A stretch of 64,000 nucleotides of DNA, from contig JADCRB010000162.1 of NCBI GenBank assembly GCA_021464245.1, forward strand, positions 1,771,476 to 1,835,475. The letters run 5' to 3'. The position numbers and the translations under genes are program-made. This DNA comes from Carallia brachiata (Eukaryota; Streptophyta; Magnoliopsida; Malpighiales; Rhizophoraceae). Below, piece after piece: positions 12,701 through 24,945 of the stretch; the first letter of the stretch is position 1, and each line of letters begins with the position of its first letter. The notes under the pieces are model-generated. The model was not told the DNA's origin. It made no database searches and saw only the letters and a program-made list of their open reading frames with translations.

Positions 12701-14028
12701 CTTGCCAAACTGTTGGAGGACGAGGAATCCCACATTACAACCATTGTTGCTGGAACTTTTGGTTACCTAGCTCCTGGTAAGTGATTTGATATGGGCTTGA
12801 ACTTTTTAAGCATATGTTTTTCTCTTGTCTGATGCAGACAGCACTAGTAACAGTGATGCTAACCTGGCTTGTTATCTGTTATGACGTGCTGCCAAGAAAG
12901 AAAAAAAAACAGACCACTGAATTCCTAGTAGATCTTCCAGTAGGGTTCTTAGATGTGAAACTTTTCCTGAAGAATCCTGATAAGGGTCCTAAATGGCAAA
13001 ATTCATGCAAAAAATCATATTTACTAAAATTAGAACAAAGAACAACTCCTTAATTCTTCTGTCCTTTGCTGGATCAGTCTGCTGGCCCAGCACTTATATT
13101 AGGATAATGTTGAATGGATCTCAATTGACTTTCAGCAATGATGAGAAAGATCATAAGAAATACTGATATTTCTCTTTAAAATTTGATAGGGTCTTATCTA
13201 GCTGCTATTCTCTTTAGCCTAGGTAGCCTTATAGGAATTTTTTTTTTTATTCCTTTTGTTAAGCTTTGATGTCACACAAAATTTTCTGTTTTTGTACCCT
13301 GAGTCTTTTCACTATGTTGGCAGAGTATATGCAAAGTGGTAGAGCAACTGAAAAGACTGATGTCTATAGTTTTGGGGTCTTGGTGCTCGAAGTATTAAGT
13401 GGAAAGCGACCTACAGATGCTTCATTCATTGAGAAGGGCCTGAACATTGTCGGCTGGGTACATCTCTGTCAGACGCGATCATATTCTAGTTGACTCTCAA
13501 TTTTTGAATATTTTAGCAGAAAATTTGAGATTAGCCTATCTTGCAATAAAACTATACATAATATGACCCGTTTGATGGTGCTATTGTCTGAGGTAGGAAA
13601 CATATGTTGGTGTCGAAAAATAGACTCAACTCAGTCACTTCTGAATAAGTATTCCTTTTGATGAATGAACAGGTTTTCCACTTAGTCTGTGTTTAGAGTT
13701 GGGTGGATTTTGCACGTATTTAATTTCACCGAATAAACATTTTAGGAAAGATTTTGCATCGACCACTAATATAATTATTGGTTCTCACATCTATCTTTGC
13801 TTGATGCAGCTAAATTTCTTGGTCACAGAGAATAGGCAACGAGAAATCGCCGATCCAAACTGTGAGGGGGTTAGGGTAGAAAGCCTTGATGCTCTGCTCT
13901 CAGTTGCTGGGCAATGTGTTTCCTCAACTCCAGAGGACCGACCCACCATGCACAGGGTAGTTCAATTACTTGAATCTGTTGTCATGACACCATGCCCAAG
14001 TGATTTTTATGATTCCAACTCCGATTGA
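6636..14028 (+). CDS. FEI1: FEI1/FEI2-type LRR receptor kinase
   Basis: Thirteen coding exons: 6636-6729, 7233-7368, 8476-8547, 8647-8718, 8961-9032, 9683-9754, 9867-9938, 10142-10236, 11149-11313, 11412-11744, 12531-12776, 13324-13457, 13810-14028. They total 593 aa and every junction closes in frame. Order: signal peptide (1-~27), capping region with [16 protein letters not shown], five LRRs (one 24-residue unit per 72-bp exon), a C-rich end (RGLCGKQ), a transmembrane helix (~241-265) and a kinase domain (~308-580). The glycine loop is GCGGFGTVY; lysine K336, HRD (D431), DFG (D449) and APE (E477) are all intact, so it is a predicted active RD kinase at the plasma membrane. The whole text closely follows Arabidopsis FEI1/FEI2, which act in cellulose synthesis and anisotropic growth with ethylene-precursor signalling. 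FEI1 is favoured over FEI2 because of the gene upstream. The start is the first ATG that gives a signal peptide. Confidence 0.93.
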
Positions 14029-15201
14029 AAGCTACATGATGAAAATGGAGTCCCATCTGACTTCACATCCAAGATTATGGCTTCTTGTGAGTCCGAGAGA
14101 AGTGACGCCCTGGCAGTTGACTTGCTCAGAACTTGTGGCAGTTTTGTATCTTCGCTTGATTCGTTCATTCTTTGTGCAAAATTTATGACAATTGGAAGAT
14201 ACGACTTGTCTGTGCAAATCACCTTGTGATCACTGGAGTTCTTTGTATATTAAACACCTATGATCAGATTTTGAGCTTATGAATTTTTACTACGCAAGAA
14301 TGATTTGTGTCGCAAAAGCAATTTTTAAAATTTAAATTTCATTGACGTTATTTTCCAGATAGATGTAGTAACTAAACTATTGTAAACCAGTTGTAAGATT
14401 TTCAAATCCCACCAAAACAAACCGCATCATGCACACCCTTAGTTACGGCTCTGTATTTCTTGTATTTTGCTACATCCTCCTTCCTCTCCAGCTTTTGTTT
14501 TCATTTTTTTTTCTCTTCAGCTGTTTTTTCAAATGTATTTACCCATATACTAGCTTTACCCAGACACCCCTAGTTTCGCTGATTTTCTTTCAAAGTTATT
14601 TTCTGGGCTGCACGCCATTTATTTTTGTGTGAAAACAATTTTTCCCATAATCTCTTTTTCTTATTATTACTTTTGGAACGTAAAATTAATATTAAATATA
14701 TATTATTTTCTTTCTTCTTAATTTTCTCCTAATTCGCAAATAAAATATTTTTACTTTTTTTTGTTTTTTTTATATTACACTTTTCTAAATATAGAAAGGA
14801 TGGGATACATTGTTTTCTTCTAACATTTAACATTCATCCATAACATTTTCATTTCCCTAACATTCCTCTTCCTTTTTTTTTTCTCCAAACAAAGTGTTAA
14901 CTAAGAAATTAGGATTGCGGGAATAAATTAGGATTTTAGGGAGATGAGCTTCTCATTGATAAGGGATTATATCTATACAAAGAAAAAAATATCCTAGTAA
15001 TGAATACAGGATCTTCTAGATATGTACAGGAGATTACTTGCAAAGTAATTGAATGGCTTGCAGATTACAGGGTTCCTCCAAAGTTTTGAACAATTGTAAC
15101 AGATAATTCAGCTCTTGCTTGCAGACGGGTCAACACAATTGACACGGAGCTAAGGCTGCAGTGCCCCGTGTCTGAGGAGATTATTATCCTTCTGCATAAA
15201 A
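14029..15201. other. Intergenic region between convergent genes
   Basis: This holds the 3' untranslated region of the FEI-like gene (to about 14280) and the downstream flank of the BAHD gene, which is transcribed towards it. Between them is pyrimidine-rich sequence (14450-14890), possibly a decayed MITE. Only low-complexity open frames are present. Confidence 0.5.
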
Positions 15202-16563
15202 TCAGAGATGAAGATACATAGCTGACATAGGTTGGAAAACTGAGTCAGATTCCAGGGCAGCAGCTAGTTCTGGCCATATTATAGCAGACACTGTCCATGA
15301 TCCATCATTCCTAGCACTTGGCCTCTGGTTCATGTAGGCAACTCCAATCTTTTCTATGGTTGAACAGAATGTCCCTATTGCAGGACCCCCAAATCCAAAG
15401 TCCAACTCTGCAACTGGAAACCTTCTCCCTGATGACAAAACGAGGCCCGGAACCCCACCGAGACCGAGCACAATGTTTGAAAGCATCAAACCAGGCCTGT
15501 GACACTCTATCCAGTCTATCAAGTCCAAGAAATGTGCCTCGCGAGTAACCTTCACTATCGCATCATGAACTTTGCCGGCAACCTCTGGAATTGAACATTG
15601 TTTCAGCTCTGTAATGGTTGTCTCTGCAATGGCAACAGACAATAAATTTCCTATGTACCTTGACATGGAATTCTGATGTCCGTGCAGTCTGCCGCGTCCA
15701 TCAACTAACCATCCCATCTTGCACTCTTTGTGCTTTTCATCAATGGCTGTAACCATTATCTTCCATATGTAAGCCGAGAATGCTTCAATTTTCGTTCTCT
15801 TAGTAGTACCATTGATACTAGCAAGTTTTTGCAGCCTGTCGATGTTGGAGGCATCTACATGGTAAAGTCGCTTAAGCAAGGTGTTGTTTGTTGGCATATT
15901 TATGATGTCATTTAGCGTGCACTTGGAGAAAGTTTGATCCAAGGAAGGGTGATATCTAGGAGGGTCGCGGGCACGAAGGTTTCGCCGGTGATCCGGGATG
16001 CAAGATATTGGCTTGCTTTGAGCAATCTCAGACCATGATGTGAGGAACTTACCAAAGGAACTTGCATCTCCAAGAGCATGATCGAAGGAGAATGCTGCTG
16101 AAATGCCGCCGCATATGAATCGAATAACTTGGACTTGGAAGGGAAAGTCAGGGTTGATATAGACTAGCTTACTTTGCAACCATTTATTGAGGTTATAGAA
16201 GTCTAGCTCCTTCAAAGAAATATTGGCATGCCCCTGGACAAGCAAAGCACCATTATTGTTGCAAATGATCTCAGGCTCGTTGGTTGTTGGATTCTGAACG
16301 ATTGTACCTGCAAAAGGGTAGTAATAACTGAGAGTCTCTGCAAGGGATCTCTTCAGGGACTCAATGATGGAGGAAAAGGCAACGTTGTCACGATTAGAGT
16401 AGAAATAGATGTATGTTACAGGGAAACGGCCTGAAAGCAGGTCAAGATTTGAAAGGGTGAGTGTATGAGGTTTGACGAGGTTATCATGATCAACAGCTCT
16501 AATAACACTCTTTTCAGTCAAGTTTACCTCAAAATTTTCATGCATTGAATCCTCGTTGGCCAT
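15202..16563 (-). CDS. BAHD-family acyltransferase (HXXXD-type), intronless
   Basis: One uninterrupted 453-aa frame, the usual length for BAHD enzymes. These cytosolic transferases move an acyl group from acyl-CoA to an alcohol or amine of specialised metabolites. The catalytic motif HALGD is at residues 162-166 (H162 the general base, D166 structural). The second signature reads DFGFG at 388-392 in place of the family's DFGWG. An NLL(S)V segment (306-310) and YYPFAG (80-85) are also typical. The acceptor cannot be named from sequence. From memory, a BAHD gene (At1g31490) lies near At1g31410/31420 in Arabidopsis, which would fit this position. The start ATG is followed by NEDSMHENFEV; a later methionine at residue 7 is possible. 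The gene converges on the FEI-like gene and has its own TATA box. Confidence 0.93.
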   Translation of the reverse strand: MANEDSMHENFEVNLTEKSVIRAVDHDNLVKPHTLTLSNLDLLSGRFPVTYIYFYSNRDNVAFSSIIESLKRSLAETLSYYYPFAGTIVQNPTTNEPEIICNNNGALLVQGHANISLKELDFYNLNKWLQSKLVYINPDFPFQVQVIRFICGGISAAFSFDHALGDASSFGKFLTSWSEIAQSKPISCIPDHRRNLRARDPPRYHPSLDQTFSKCTLNDIINMPTNNTLLKRLYHVDASNIDRLQKLASINGTTKRTKIEAFSAYIWKIMVTAIDEKHKECKMGWLVDGRGRLHGHQNSMSRYIGNLLSVAIAETTITELKQCSIPEVAGKVHDAIVKVTREAHFLDLIDWIECHRPGLMLSNIVLGLGGVPGLVLSSGRRFPVAELDFGFGGPAIGTFCSTIEKIGVAYMNQRPSARNDGSWTVSAIIWPELAAALESDSVFQPMSAMYLHL

Positions 16564-16633
16564 TAATTAGAATTTTGAGTGAACTCTTTATGGCACTTCG
16601 GGAGAATATGCCATGACTTTTGCGCGCAGCATA

Positions 16634-16640
16634 TTATATA
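16634..16640 (-). promoter_or_regulatory. TATA box of the BAHD gene
   Basis: TATATAA on the minus strand about 71 bases before the ATG at 16563. This places transcription start near 16605 and gives a short leader of about 40 bases. Confidence 0.55.
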
Positions 16641-16679
16641 GTGGAGATATGGTGCCTCACCTCAGTAAAACTCTAGGGT

Positions 16680-19600
16680 ACCTTTTTTTTTTTCGTTTAA
16701 GAAAATATTACTAACCCTGAAATAAATTTGTTCGAAAATTTTACTTAAATATAACACTATTTTAAATTTTTACAACTACTATTATATTTTTTACAGTAAA
16801 AAAAAATTATAAAAACATTTTTAAGTTACAAAAAATTAAAAATATCGTTACAAAAAAATAAAAACATCATTATTTTCAAACAAAATCTTGAATACCATAA
16901 CGCGCCCATTTGTTTAATATAAGGCTTAAATCATTTTTTTGATCTCTGGCATTTTGGCCCCTTGTTAATTATAGACCATTCGTTTTTGTGCGTCACATGT
17001 TTTGATCTCTTTGTGGTTGGTCAATGACACGTGGTGTCATCTCAGATATCATGTTAAAAGACCAACAATACCTTACATGTCACGTTAGCAATACATTTTT
17101 TAAAATTTTATAATTATTTGTTAAAAAAATAAACAAAATAATAATAATTTTTGAAAAAAAAAATCTGTCTTAAAAAATAATAAATTTATATCAAAATTGA
17201 AAAACTCAAAATCGTTTCTCTTCTATTTGGACTCGCAGCGATCCTCGTCTACATCGAGGGCACCATTCTCTAATATATATTGATAACTTGCACTTAATTT
17301 ACCCAAAAAAAAAAAAAACTTGTACTTAAATTATTATTTGATACTTAGTTTCTCAAACTTAAATATAATGGGAAAGAATTTTTTGTCTATAATGCGGCAA
17401 AAACATGTTTGAAATTTGAAATTTTTAGGAAATGAAACCATAATGTTCTTTCACTTTTGTTATTTTTTTAATATTTATATATACAAATTAAGAGTGTTAT
17501 AATATGCCAATAGGTGGTAAAACCTTTCGAGATAATATTTTCTTTTTTCTAGAAAGCATAGAATAAACGATTGACATGTCAACTATTTGTTATAATTGTC
17601 AAGTATATCTCTCACAAAAATTGTTTCTAGTACCTATAATAATAGAAAAAAAAAAAAAAAAAAAAACTAACGTCGGTTTACTACGTTCAAAGTAAACATT
17701 CTAAGATAGCACGTTTGTTTACCACTAAAATTTTATGATATCTGTTACACATAATGTTGTTACTAACAAGAGAAAATTTTGATGTATTATATTTTGAAAT
17801 TGACATATCAAGGAAGGATAGTAATGAAATCTTTGAACGCAATATCTTTATTCATTATAAATATTTATAAGAAAATATTTTCAAAAACTTACAACTATAT
17901 TGACAAGTCAACATTAGTTATTTTGGAGGCATGACGTCAAGATATCTATAATGTACCACTACCTTTCTTACCACTTAATTTTGTCCAACAATACTTGTAT
18001 TTGCGTAGTGGGAATAGGAAACGGTCTCTCCCACCACGGTGGAAGACCCTCAATTATATCGCCTCCTTTGCAGTGTATTTGTCCTCATCATGCATGTCTA
18101 ATAAGACCTTTATGCCTGTGTGGTGGGGACATCTAGTCTCATTTTCATAGTATTACCACTTAAAGTGTTCTTGACTTGAAACATATTTTAATTTTATATC
18201 GTTATTTTTTTTACCTAAAAAAAATATATTGTCGGTATAAAAGTCATTGTACATGTATATTAAGATTGGAAATCACTTATTGATATCTTCATTTAATCTC
18301 TCCTACAAAAATAATCTACCATTCAAGTACTGTTGGAGTCAGTGAATCTCTCTCACACTTAACTGTGATGTTAAAAAATTTGAAACCCACAGATTCTAAT
18401 GCATAACACCTCTAATAATTTCAGACCCAGCAACAGGAACTCCAATTAAAATAAGGAAAGCACACTGAATTTTATATCACTAATTTGGCACTTTATATAT
18501 GTGTGTGTGTGTGTGTGTGTGTGACGTTTAGACAAGACTCACCAGACATACTTGTGTGGCAACACAAAATCATGCTCTTCATACGTGAGTAGACCTTCAA
18601 GACACCAGCTGTGAAAGTTCCTAATCTCAGATTAATTTTTTGTGTCGCTAACTCGGCATTTTGTATCATGAATATACTTATAATATAATATTATCTTATT
18701 TTTCTCACCACATACAGCCAACAAAGATCCATACTTTGAGATGTCCACTTATTTAGAGGGTGGAAAGCACCTTGAGATACCCACTTAAGTGTTTAAGACG
18801 TCGGACTGAAATTTTACACCACTAATGTCACATTTCGGATCCAAAGCTGTCGCCTTTATGTCAATTTAGACAAGGAACCCGTTAATTACAGCGTAAAATA
18901 TGTATGTATATGCGTGTGTGTGTGTGTCTATCGCTAAACTCAATTCATCACAACTTAATCACTAAAGTCAATGACCAGAGTTAAACTCTGAACAACTTCA
19001 CCACCATGTTGGTGCGGCTTAAAAATTTCAAAGGCATGCGCTGAATCCTTGTTGACGACGTATCAAACTTGGTATCAAGATCATCATTTTCCCATTGCCT
19101 GGGAGACAGCATGTACCATTTGCTCCGTTGGAAGTGGATGTCACTGTAAATCGTGACTTCTGACCTCAAGCAATATGTAAGCATCACAGCATCTTGTCTC
19201 AGGACAGAGAGTTTTATACTAATCAGAGGGAACAGATACAACGCCAAAAAATAAATGTGAGAGTTAAAATATTACAATTTACGATTTTTTTTTTTTAACA
19301 AGCGGCTTAAATTTTGTAATAAAATATAAAAGTATCTTTAATCTTTTTTTTTCTTGCAAAGTTTAAGCAGCTTATCGCAAAAATAAAACTACCTTTTACA
19401 ATGTATCAACTTTCATATTATTTTTTACGCGTTTATATAACTGGACTAGATAAAAAAACTAGAGCTTCTGACTAGCATGTTTCCTTGTTTTTTTTTTTTT
19501 TTGGGTCAAGTCGGTGTCGCTATTTTTTAATTCCCATTCTTTAAATGATGGTTTTTGTAATAATGAATTATTATGATGGGTTTTTGCGAGTAATTAATTT

Positions 19601-19849
19601 TTTTTTAAGAGTTTAGATGCATTGCATTATGTGTGAGAAATATAGAAAATTAGCACAAATGCAAAGATCCGAATTGTGCATACTCTATGCATTGATGTAT
19701 TTTTCTTTTTCATATTTAGAAGAAATCACATTTTAATATCATTCAAGTTTGAGAACTTTGTAGTTTTCACATCAATTTGCAAGAAATTATTTCCTTTTGC
19801 TGGTCCTATTTCAATACTAAACCTTGGTCTTATAGTGTGGAGTATTCTT
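16680..19849. other. AT-rich, gene-free region with repeats
   Basis: No coding region is supported. 16730-16900 resembles a decayed copy of the foldback family found at 45.8, 51.9 and 56.7 kb (a tttttacaactactattata motif). 16925-17100 has cacgtggtgtcat/atgtcacgtt motifs typical of another degenerate MITE class. (GT)n runs are at 18501-18523 and 18911-18927. The region 18300-18900 has scattered short repeats with no recognisable protein. Confidence 0.45.
18501..18523. repeat. (GT)n microsatellite
   Basis: About eleven GT units preceded by TATATAT. Confidence 0.95.
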
Positions 19850-19852
19850 CTT

Positions 19853-20055
19853 TCTTTTTTTTTTTTGGATCGAAGGGAGGAAACAATTCCTCAGGAGGTT
19901 GAGACAATAATGTCAAGCCAGGAGTTTTAGTAAGGGATACAAGGCTAGCCAATCAGTAATCCCGTTGCCTTCACCGTATACGTGGACGAGCCGTACCTGC
20001 CGATACCGAGTGAGTAGGTCACAGCAAGAGTCCACTGGCTTGAGGGTGTGTTTTC
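19853..20055 (-). mobile_element. 3' tail of a LINE (RNase H domain remnant)
   Basis: Read on the minus strand, one frame gives VDSCCDLLTRYRQVRLVHVY followed by GEGNGITDWLA and a stop. This matches the C-terminal RNase H pattern HVYREGNxxADxLA of plant L1-type non-LTR retrotransposons. It is followed after about 60 bases by an A run (T run on the plus strand at 19853-19865), consistent with the 3' end of a LINE insertion. Only this end survives; the reverse transcriptase is absent. Confidence 0.65.
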
Positions 20056-20523
20056 GTGTGTTTTAAATTTCAGTCAATAAAATTTCTGTGTTTTAAATTT
20101 GAGTTTTGTTACATGCTCCGAAAAAACTACCGGAAATAATATTTATAATAATAAAAAAAATTTTGTAACTACATTTATATAATATGTAATAAAAAAATAA
20201 TTATTTTTCTCGTATCATAATTTATTATTATTATTGTATAAATAATAATAATCATTATATTATAAACACTCGTCAAGATAACACTCATCAGAATATATAT
20301 ATTTATTCTTTAAATTTTCATTGCAAATGGGCTTATACTGTATCCTAATTTTGGGTCAGAGTAATCGCCGCCAGCCCAAAATATCGCTTTTTCAATAACA
20401 GGAGCCCAAAAAAAAGAGACTCACCTCTTTTGGGCTAAACTAATCACCGCATTTTCTTTTCAGAACAAGGCCTCAATATATGGCCAGAGATTTTGAGACA
20501 AAAATCACCTAGAATCATGTGGT

Positions 20524-20825
20524 GGGGATATGCACTTTTTTTTTATGAACTTTTATATTTTTTTATATTTGAGTTTTACGTCTTTTTAAAATTTATTTGA
20601 GTTCTAAATATTTTGATCTTGTGCCAAATCAGCCATTCGTTGATAGAAATGATCACTCCTCCATTAGGTCAAATTCATTCATTAACGAATTGACATTTTA
20701 CGTCAACGTATTGACAAATTTGGTATAAATTCGAAATATTTATAATTGAAATAAAATTTAAAAAAGTATAAGACTCAAATATAAAAAAAATATAAAAGTT
20801 TTAAGAATAAAAAATGCACATCTCA
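20524..20825. mobile_element. Foldback MITE with ~110-bp inverted arms
   Basis: The left arm starts gatatgcacttttttttttat and continues with ttttatatttttttatattt gag. The right arm, inverted, reads gagatgtgcattttttattc and then tttatattttttttatattt gag. The arms stay alignable for about 110 bases and flank a short core around 20660-20700. There is no coding capacity. The superfamily and target-site duplication are not clear. Confidence 0.7.
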
Positions 20826-21534
20826 TATTATGTGGCATTGGGTTGAAATTTGAAAAAGAAATTCACTGAATCAAAATGAAAATATCCACATGTTTTTCTA
20901 GAACTTCACTTCTAAATCTTCCAACCATAATTGCAACGTTGTTGTTACTTGAATGATTTAGATTTTTTTTTTTTTTTTGTGTGTGTATTTGGCACACATA
21001 AATCAATTACTTGTGTGTATTTTACCTTCAAGTTTCATTTTTTATGTTTGCTGATTGCTGAGAGGGAAGCCAATAACAATTGAATAGAAAAATGCCTACA
21101 AGCTACTCTATTTTAGTACTGATTGCTTATTGATTGGTAATTATAAATACATCCTTATCCCTTTTCCTACAAAAAGTGCTTTTTCTTCCTTTGAAACCAA
21201 CAAAATAAGTCATGACATCTTTATTTCCTTTCTCTTCTTCTCTCGTGCCGTCCTTGGAGCTTTGTAGATCTGGTGCTTGCTCTACTTCGTCAGCTCTAAG
21301 TACTCCCTTCCTGCCCTATTCTTCCTTCACGCACCCTCTTTTTTCTTCCGTTATTCTTTCTTTAGTTATGTTCTGACGTGCCCATGTGGTCACTACTACT
21401 TGAATTTTTGGCTTGGCCCTCAAATTTTAGAAGAGTGATGATAGAAGGATTTATCTCATAAAAACGAAAGGAATTTTTCTGGGTTCCCTCTTTTTGCTTT
21501 TTGTTCCTCTAAAGATTTTTTTTTTTTTTTAGTT
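20826..21534. other. Intergenic DNA, nothing recognised
   Basis: AT-rich and pyrimidine-rich sequence with long T runs. I see no open frame worth reporting and no RNA gene. Confidence 0.4.
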
Positions 21535-21544
21535 TGAGAGCGTC

Positions 21545-21755
21545 CAGTGTCCAACCCAATGAGATGACTAATTCGGATCGATCCGGCCAAAAGCTAAAAG
21601 AGTGGCAAAGGTCTCCCAGCAAGTATTTAACGCGACTGCATTTTTAAAAACTCGAACTCGAGACCTATAATTAAGCGGTGACGAATTCTTATTATCCGCA
21701 CCAGTGCTTGCCGATTGTTCATCTAAAGATCTAATGATGCGTAGCTCAACTAAAA
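21545..21755 (-). mobile_element. Possible tRNA-derived SINE fragment
   Basis: On the minus strand a GC-richer block contains ggtctcgagttcgagttttt (about 21645-21664), close to the Pol III B-box consensus GGTTCRANTCC. About 50-60 bases before it lies gcaagcactggtgcggataa, which could be a decayed A-box. It is followed by sequence of mixed composition and ends in no clear A tail. Assignment rests on these motifs only. Confidence 0.3.
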
Positions 21756-21779
21756 AAAAAAATGATGCCAAAACCCTTT

Positions 21780-23440
21780 TGAGGAGCCGTACTTAACTGA
21801 GGCCCATGCCCATTCTCTTAAACAATAGAAAATAAATGTAATTTGGAATAAGAACTGTAATTTTGATTAGTTAGCAAAATATAATTCTTCTAAATTATTT
21901 TATTGTCACAATTTACAAAATTCATCGGATCTTCTTTCATAGTAAGAAATGGTACTTTCAAAATTTTGTTTTTTTAGCAAGGAAGGTCATAAATAATTAT
22001 TTAACAGCAATTTCAATACGGTTCAATTATCCGGATGGGTAATCGATGGACGAGGGACAACCGGGATCATTTTTCTTTTTTTTTTTATAGTTTCTGTCTA
22101 TTATGCATTAAATTTAAATTTATTATACATCAATTTTAATTTTTATATACATAATATATACTATACATCATTATTAATCTTGCTATATATTAAGGATTTT
22201 ATATTTTTATACCTGTTGCACACTAATTTTATTATCTATACACATAAAACCATTAAAAACAAAAATTAAAAAATCCTAGTGGAATCCACAACTCTCTGTC
22301 CCCTCGATGCCCACTGTCTCCCTATCATTTTTCATTTTAATAACAGTTTAGTCAAATAATACAATATTTTTAAATTTATCAACAATAATAATTAATAATA
22401 ACATTTAAAAATTAACAACAACAATCAATAATAAAGATAAATAACAATAAACACTAATAATTTAACTGAAAAAGCACTCGTATGTCACTAAAAAACAACA
22501 GAGGGGCAAAAGAAAACAGCCGAGTTTGGCATAATTAAGGGCAAAGACATTGTCGATACTAACCGTGATTGGCGTTCGACTCTTTGATGAACAGGGTGCC
22601 AATCATAACTGCGTTAATGTCTGAGAGAATAGATGCCAACAAAAAGAATGATTTAATGGTTGACCTTTTCATCTTAATGTACGTGTTTTACCCTTTTATT
22701 TCCTTTTATTTTTCCTTTTCATTAGTATTAATTTTTTTGGTGGTTGTTATTGTTGTTGTTGTGTCCGGAATAATTTTCCACACCACATTAAGAAAGTTGG
22801 TTTCTAAAGGTTGTCGGTTTGAGTAGAATGAGTTTACTTTTCCTTAAATAAAATTTTAAATTGAGTTTTATAAATAAATAAATAATATTAAAAGAGCTCT
22901 CTCATAAAAATTTGATAAAAATTCAAATAAAATTACTTATAATATAATATAATTTTCAGATATTAAGTTCAAGAACTCGAAAAAACTAAAAAAGCTGATC
23001 GATACAATTCGAAGTGGATTCTCAGCAACCCAAGGGTGCCGAGCAGTGGATTTTTTTTTTTGAATGCAAAAAGCAAACATAGTATTAATATAATATGATT
23101 TTATACATAAAGCTGATGTGAGGATGTCAAAAAAATTTACATAAAGTAAGAAAAATAATTAGTTAAAATAGTTTACAATTAACTAGATCACAAATACCAC
23201 AAATTAATTGAATTTAAAATTCAACTAGACAAATCCTTTTATTGAGAAAGAAAATTGAAATAAACTTAAACTTACCTAACATTAAAGTGTCAAACAGATC
23301 TAATTTGTTCAGACAAAATTTCATACGACAGTATAAACTGCACCTTGGCAGATCTATGTCAGAAATTGTCTATGTACACCTGACAACAATTTTCGACACA
23401 GCAAAACCACAGACACAAAAATAAACACAAACAGAAATCA
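21780..23440. other. AT-rich intergenic DNA
   Basis: No gene is supported. The open frames at 22569-22826 and 23242-23424 show no family features and have low-complexity composition. Confidence 0.4.
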
Positions 23441-23449
23441 ACCAACACA

Positions 23450-24118
23450 AATGTAAGTAATAATACTTCCAAATAAGTCTGGCGGTAAGTGGCAGCGGTG
23501 GCAGCGAGGGAGTGATCTGTGACGGTGAGATAGTGGCCGGTAGCAAAGGAGTCTTCAACGGCGGTGGCAGTAATGCCAGCGGCAGTAGCAGCATTGGTGG
23601 CGGCTCTGCCATCATTAGCTAGGGCTATAGTTTCGACAGGCTCCCTAGCAGCTGGTACAATGGCACCGGCAACAAAAGCTTGGTCAGAAATGCACTAACC
23701 TGTGGTGGAAGCTGCGGCAGAGACAGTAGCGCTGTCGTTGGAGACATTGAAAATGGTGGTAACACAGCGGGGAATGCAGATCTAGAGCCTAAAAGGCCAC
23801 AAGCAACATTATTGGAGCCCGATTTAACACAAATCAAGCTAAAAAGCCCCATTCACTGGTCTAGGGTGTCTGATATGGAGAAGCCACAGGATAGAAGGAA
23901 ATAGAGGTTGATATCAGAAGAAGAAGAAGAAGAAGGGACACGGAAAAAAATTAAGGAAGAACATGGGCAAGCGACCGGTAGTTGGCTGGCAGAGGTGATA
24001 AATCACCATTGTCAATCAGCAATTAGGTTTTTGTTGAAGAGAGTCGTGAGAGTAACAGACTCAAAAGAAGCCTGTCGCGTGACTTATATGTTATCACTTC
24101 CAAAGTCTAATGTAAAAT
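23450..24118. other. GC-richer block with GGC/GCA trinucleotide repeats
   Basis: This block is clearly richer in G and C than its surroundings and carries runs of ggcggtggcag-type triplets (23480-23610), which would encode Gly/Ser-rich peptides on the plus strand. Plus-strand frames at 23680-23904 and 23908-24120 are open but match no family I know. It may be a decayed gene or a transposon fragment. Confidence 0.3.
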
Positions 24119-24599
24119 GACCAAGGGTCATATAACTATTTTAAAATGTAGTTTTTTTTAAAGAAAAAACATGTATTTTCCATGTTTAAATTTTTTAATG
24201 TAATTTCAACAAAATATCTAGTCACATAAGCATTGCAAATGTTGTTCATCTAACTAAGGTTTCATTCAAACTTTTAGCATGAGAATTTTGGATTTAGTAT
24301 TAAATACCAATTCATTTGCCTAACATTAGTTTGAATGTTAGTACAACATTATTTTAAAATTAAACATAATAAATTTAGCTACAATTTTAGACTTGTGTTA
24401 GATTTTGAAAGAAGCTGTAATAGTCAACATTTTTTTTTATCATTAATCATAAAAAAATTATAATAAGTATAGGCGATAAAATGACAATGAGCAACAATTT
24501 ATGTAGAATAGAAATGATACGATTGACCCTTTTTTTTTTTCAAAGGTTAGTTACAATCCAATAGAGCAGGAACTTTAGAATTTGAGTCTTAAGTCCACA

Positions 24600-24945
24600 A
24601 CCACCCAAGCCTAACTCAATTCCAATGTTTTGAAAATTGGACGGGACTGGTTCGTTGAAGTAGAAAAACAAGGACTCAGTTCATGACCCGGTATGCTCAA
24701 AAATTAGGAATATACAGCCCCACTTTAAAAACCAAACAAAAAAAAAAAAAAAACAGTCAATTCGACTGAAAACCAGTGAAGGGAACCAATTTTCTTATTC
24801 CGGTCCAATTATGCTCAAAATTTGGGAAGTAAAGGAACTGCTCTAAAAAACCGAAAATTGGCTCATTCGACCACAAATTATCGAACTGGAATGGATTTTT
24901 GGATTCCATCACTTGATCTGCAGGCAACCTATCGCATTTTAGAGA
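24600..24945. mobile_element. Second copy of the MITE-like repeat seen at 1.6 kb
   Basis: Contains gttttgaaaattggacggga followed by ctggttcgttgaag, and later accaattttcttattccggt and cgaactggaatgg. These ends match, inverted, the ccggttcggtcaagttttca end of the element at 1612-1955. It is diverged, with a 16-base A run inside. Confidence 0.4.
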
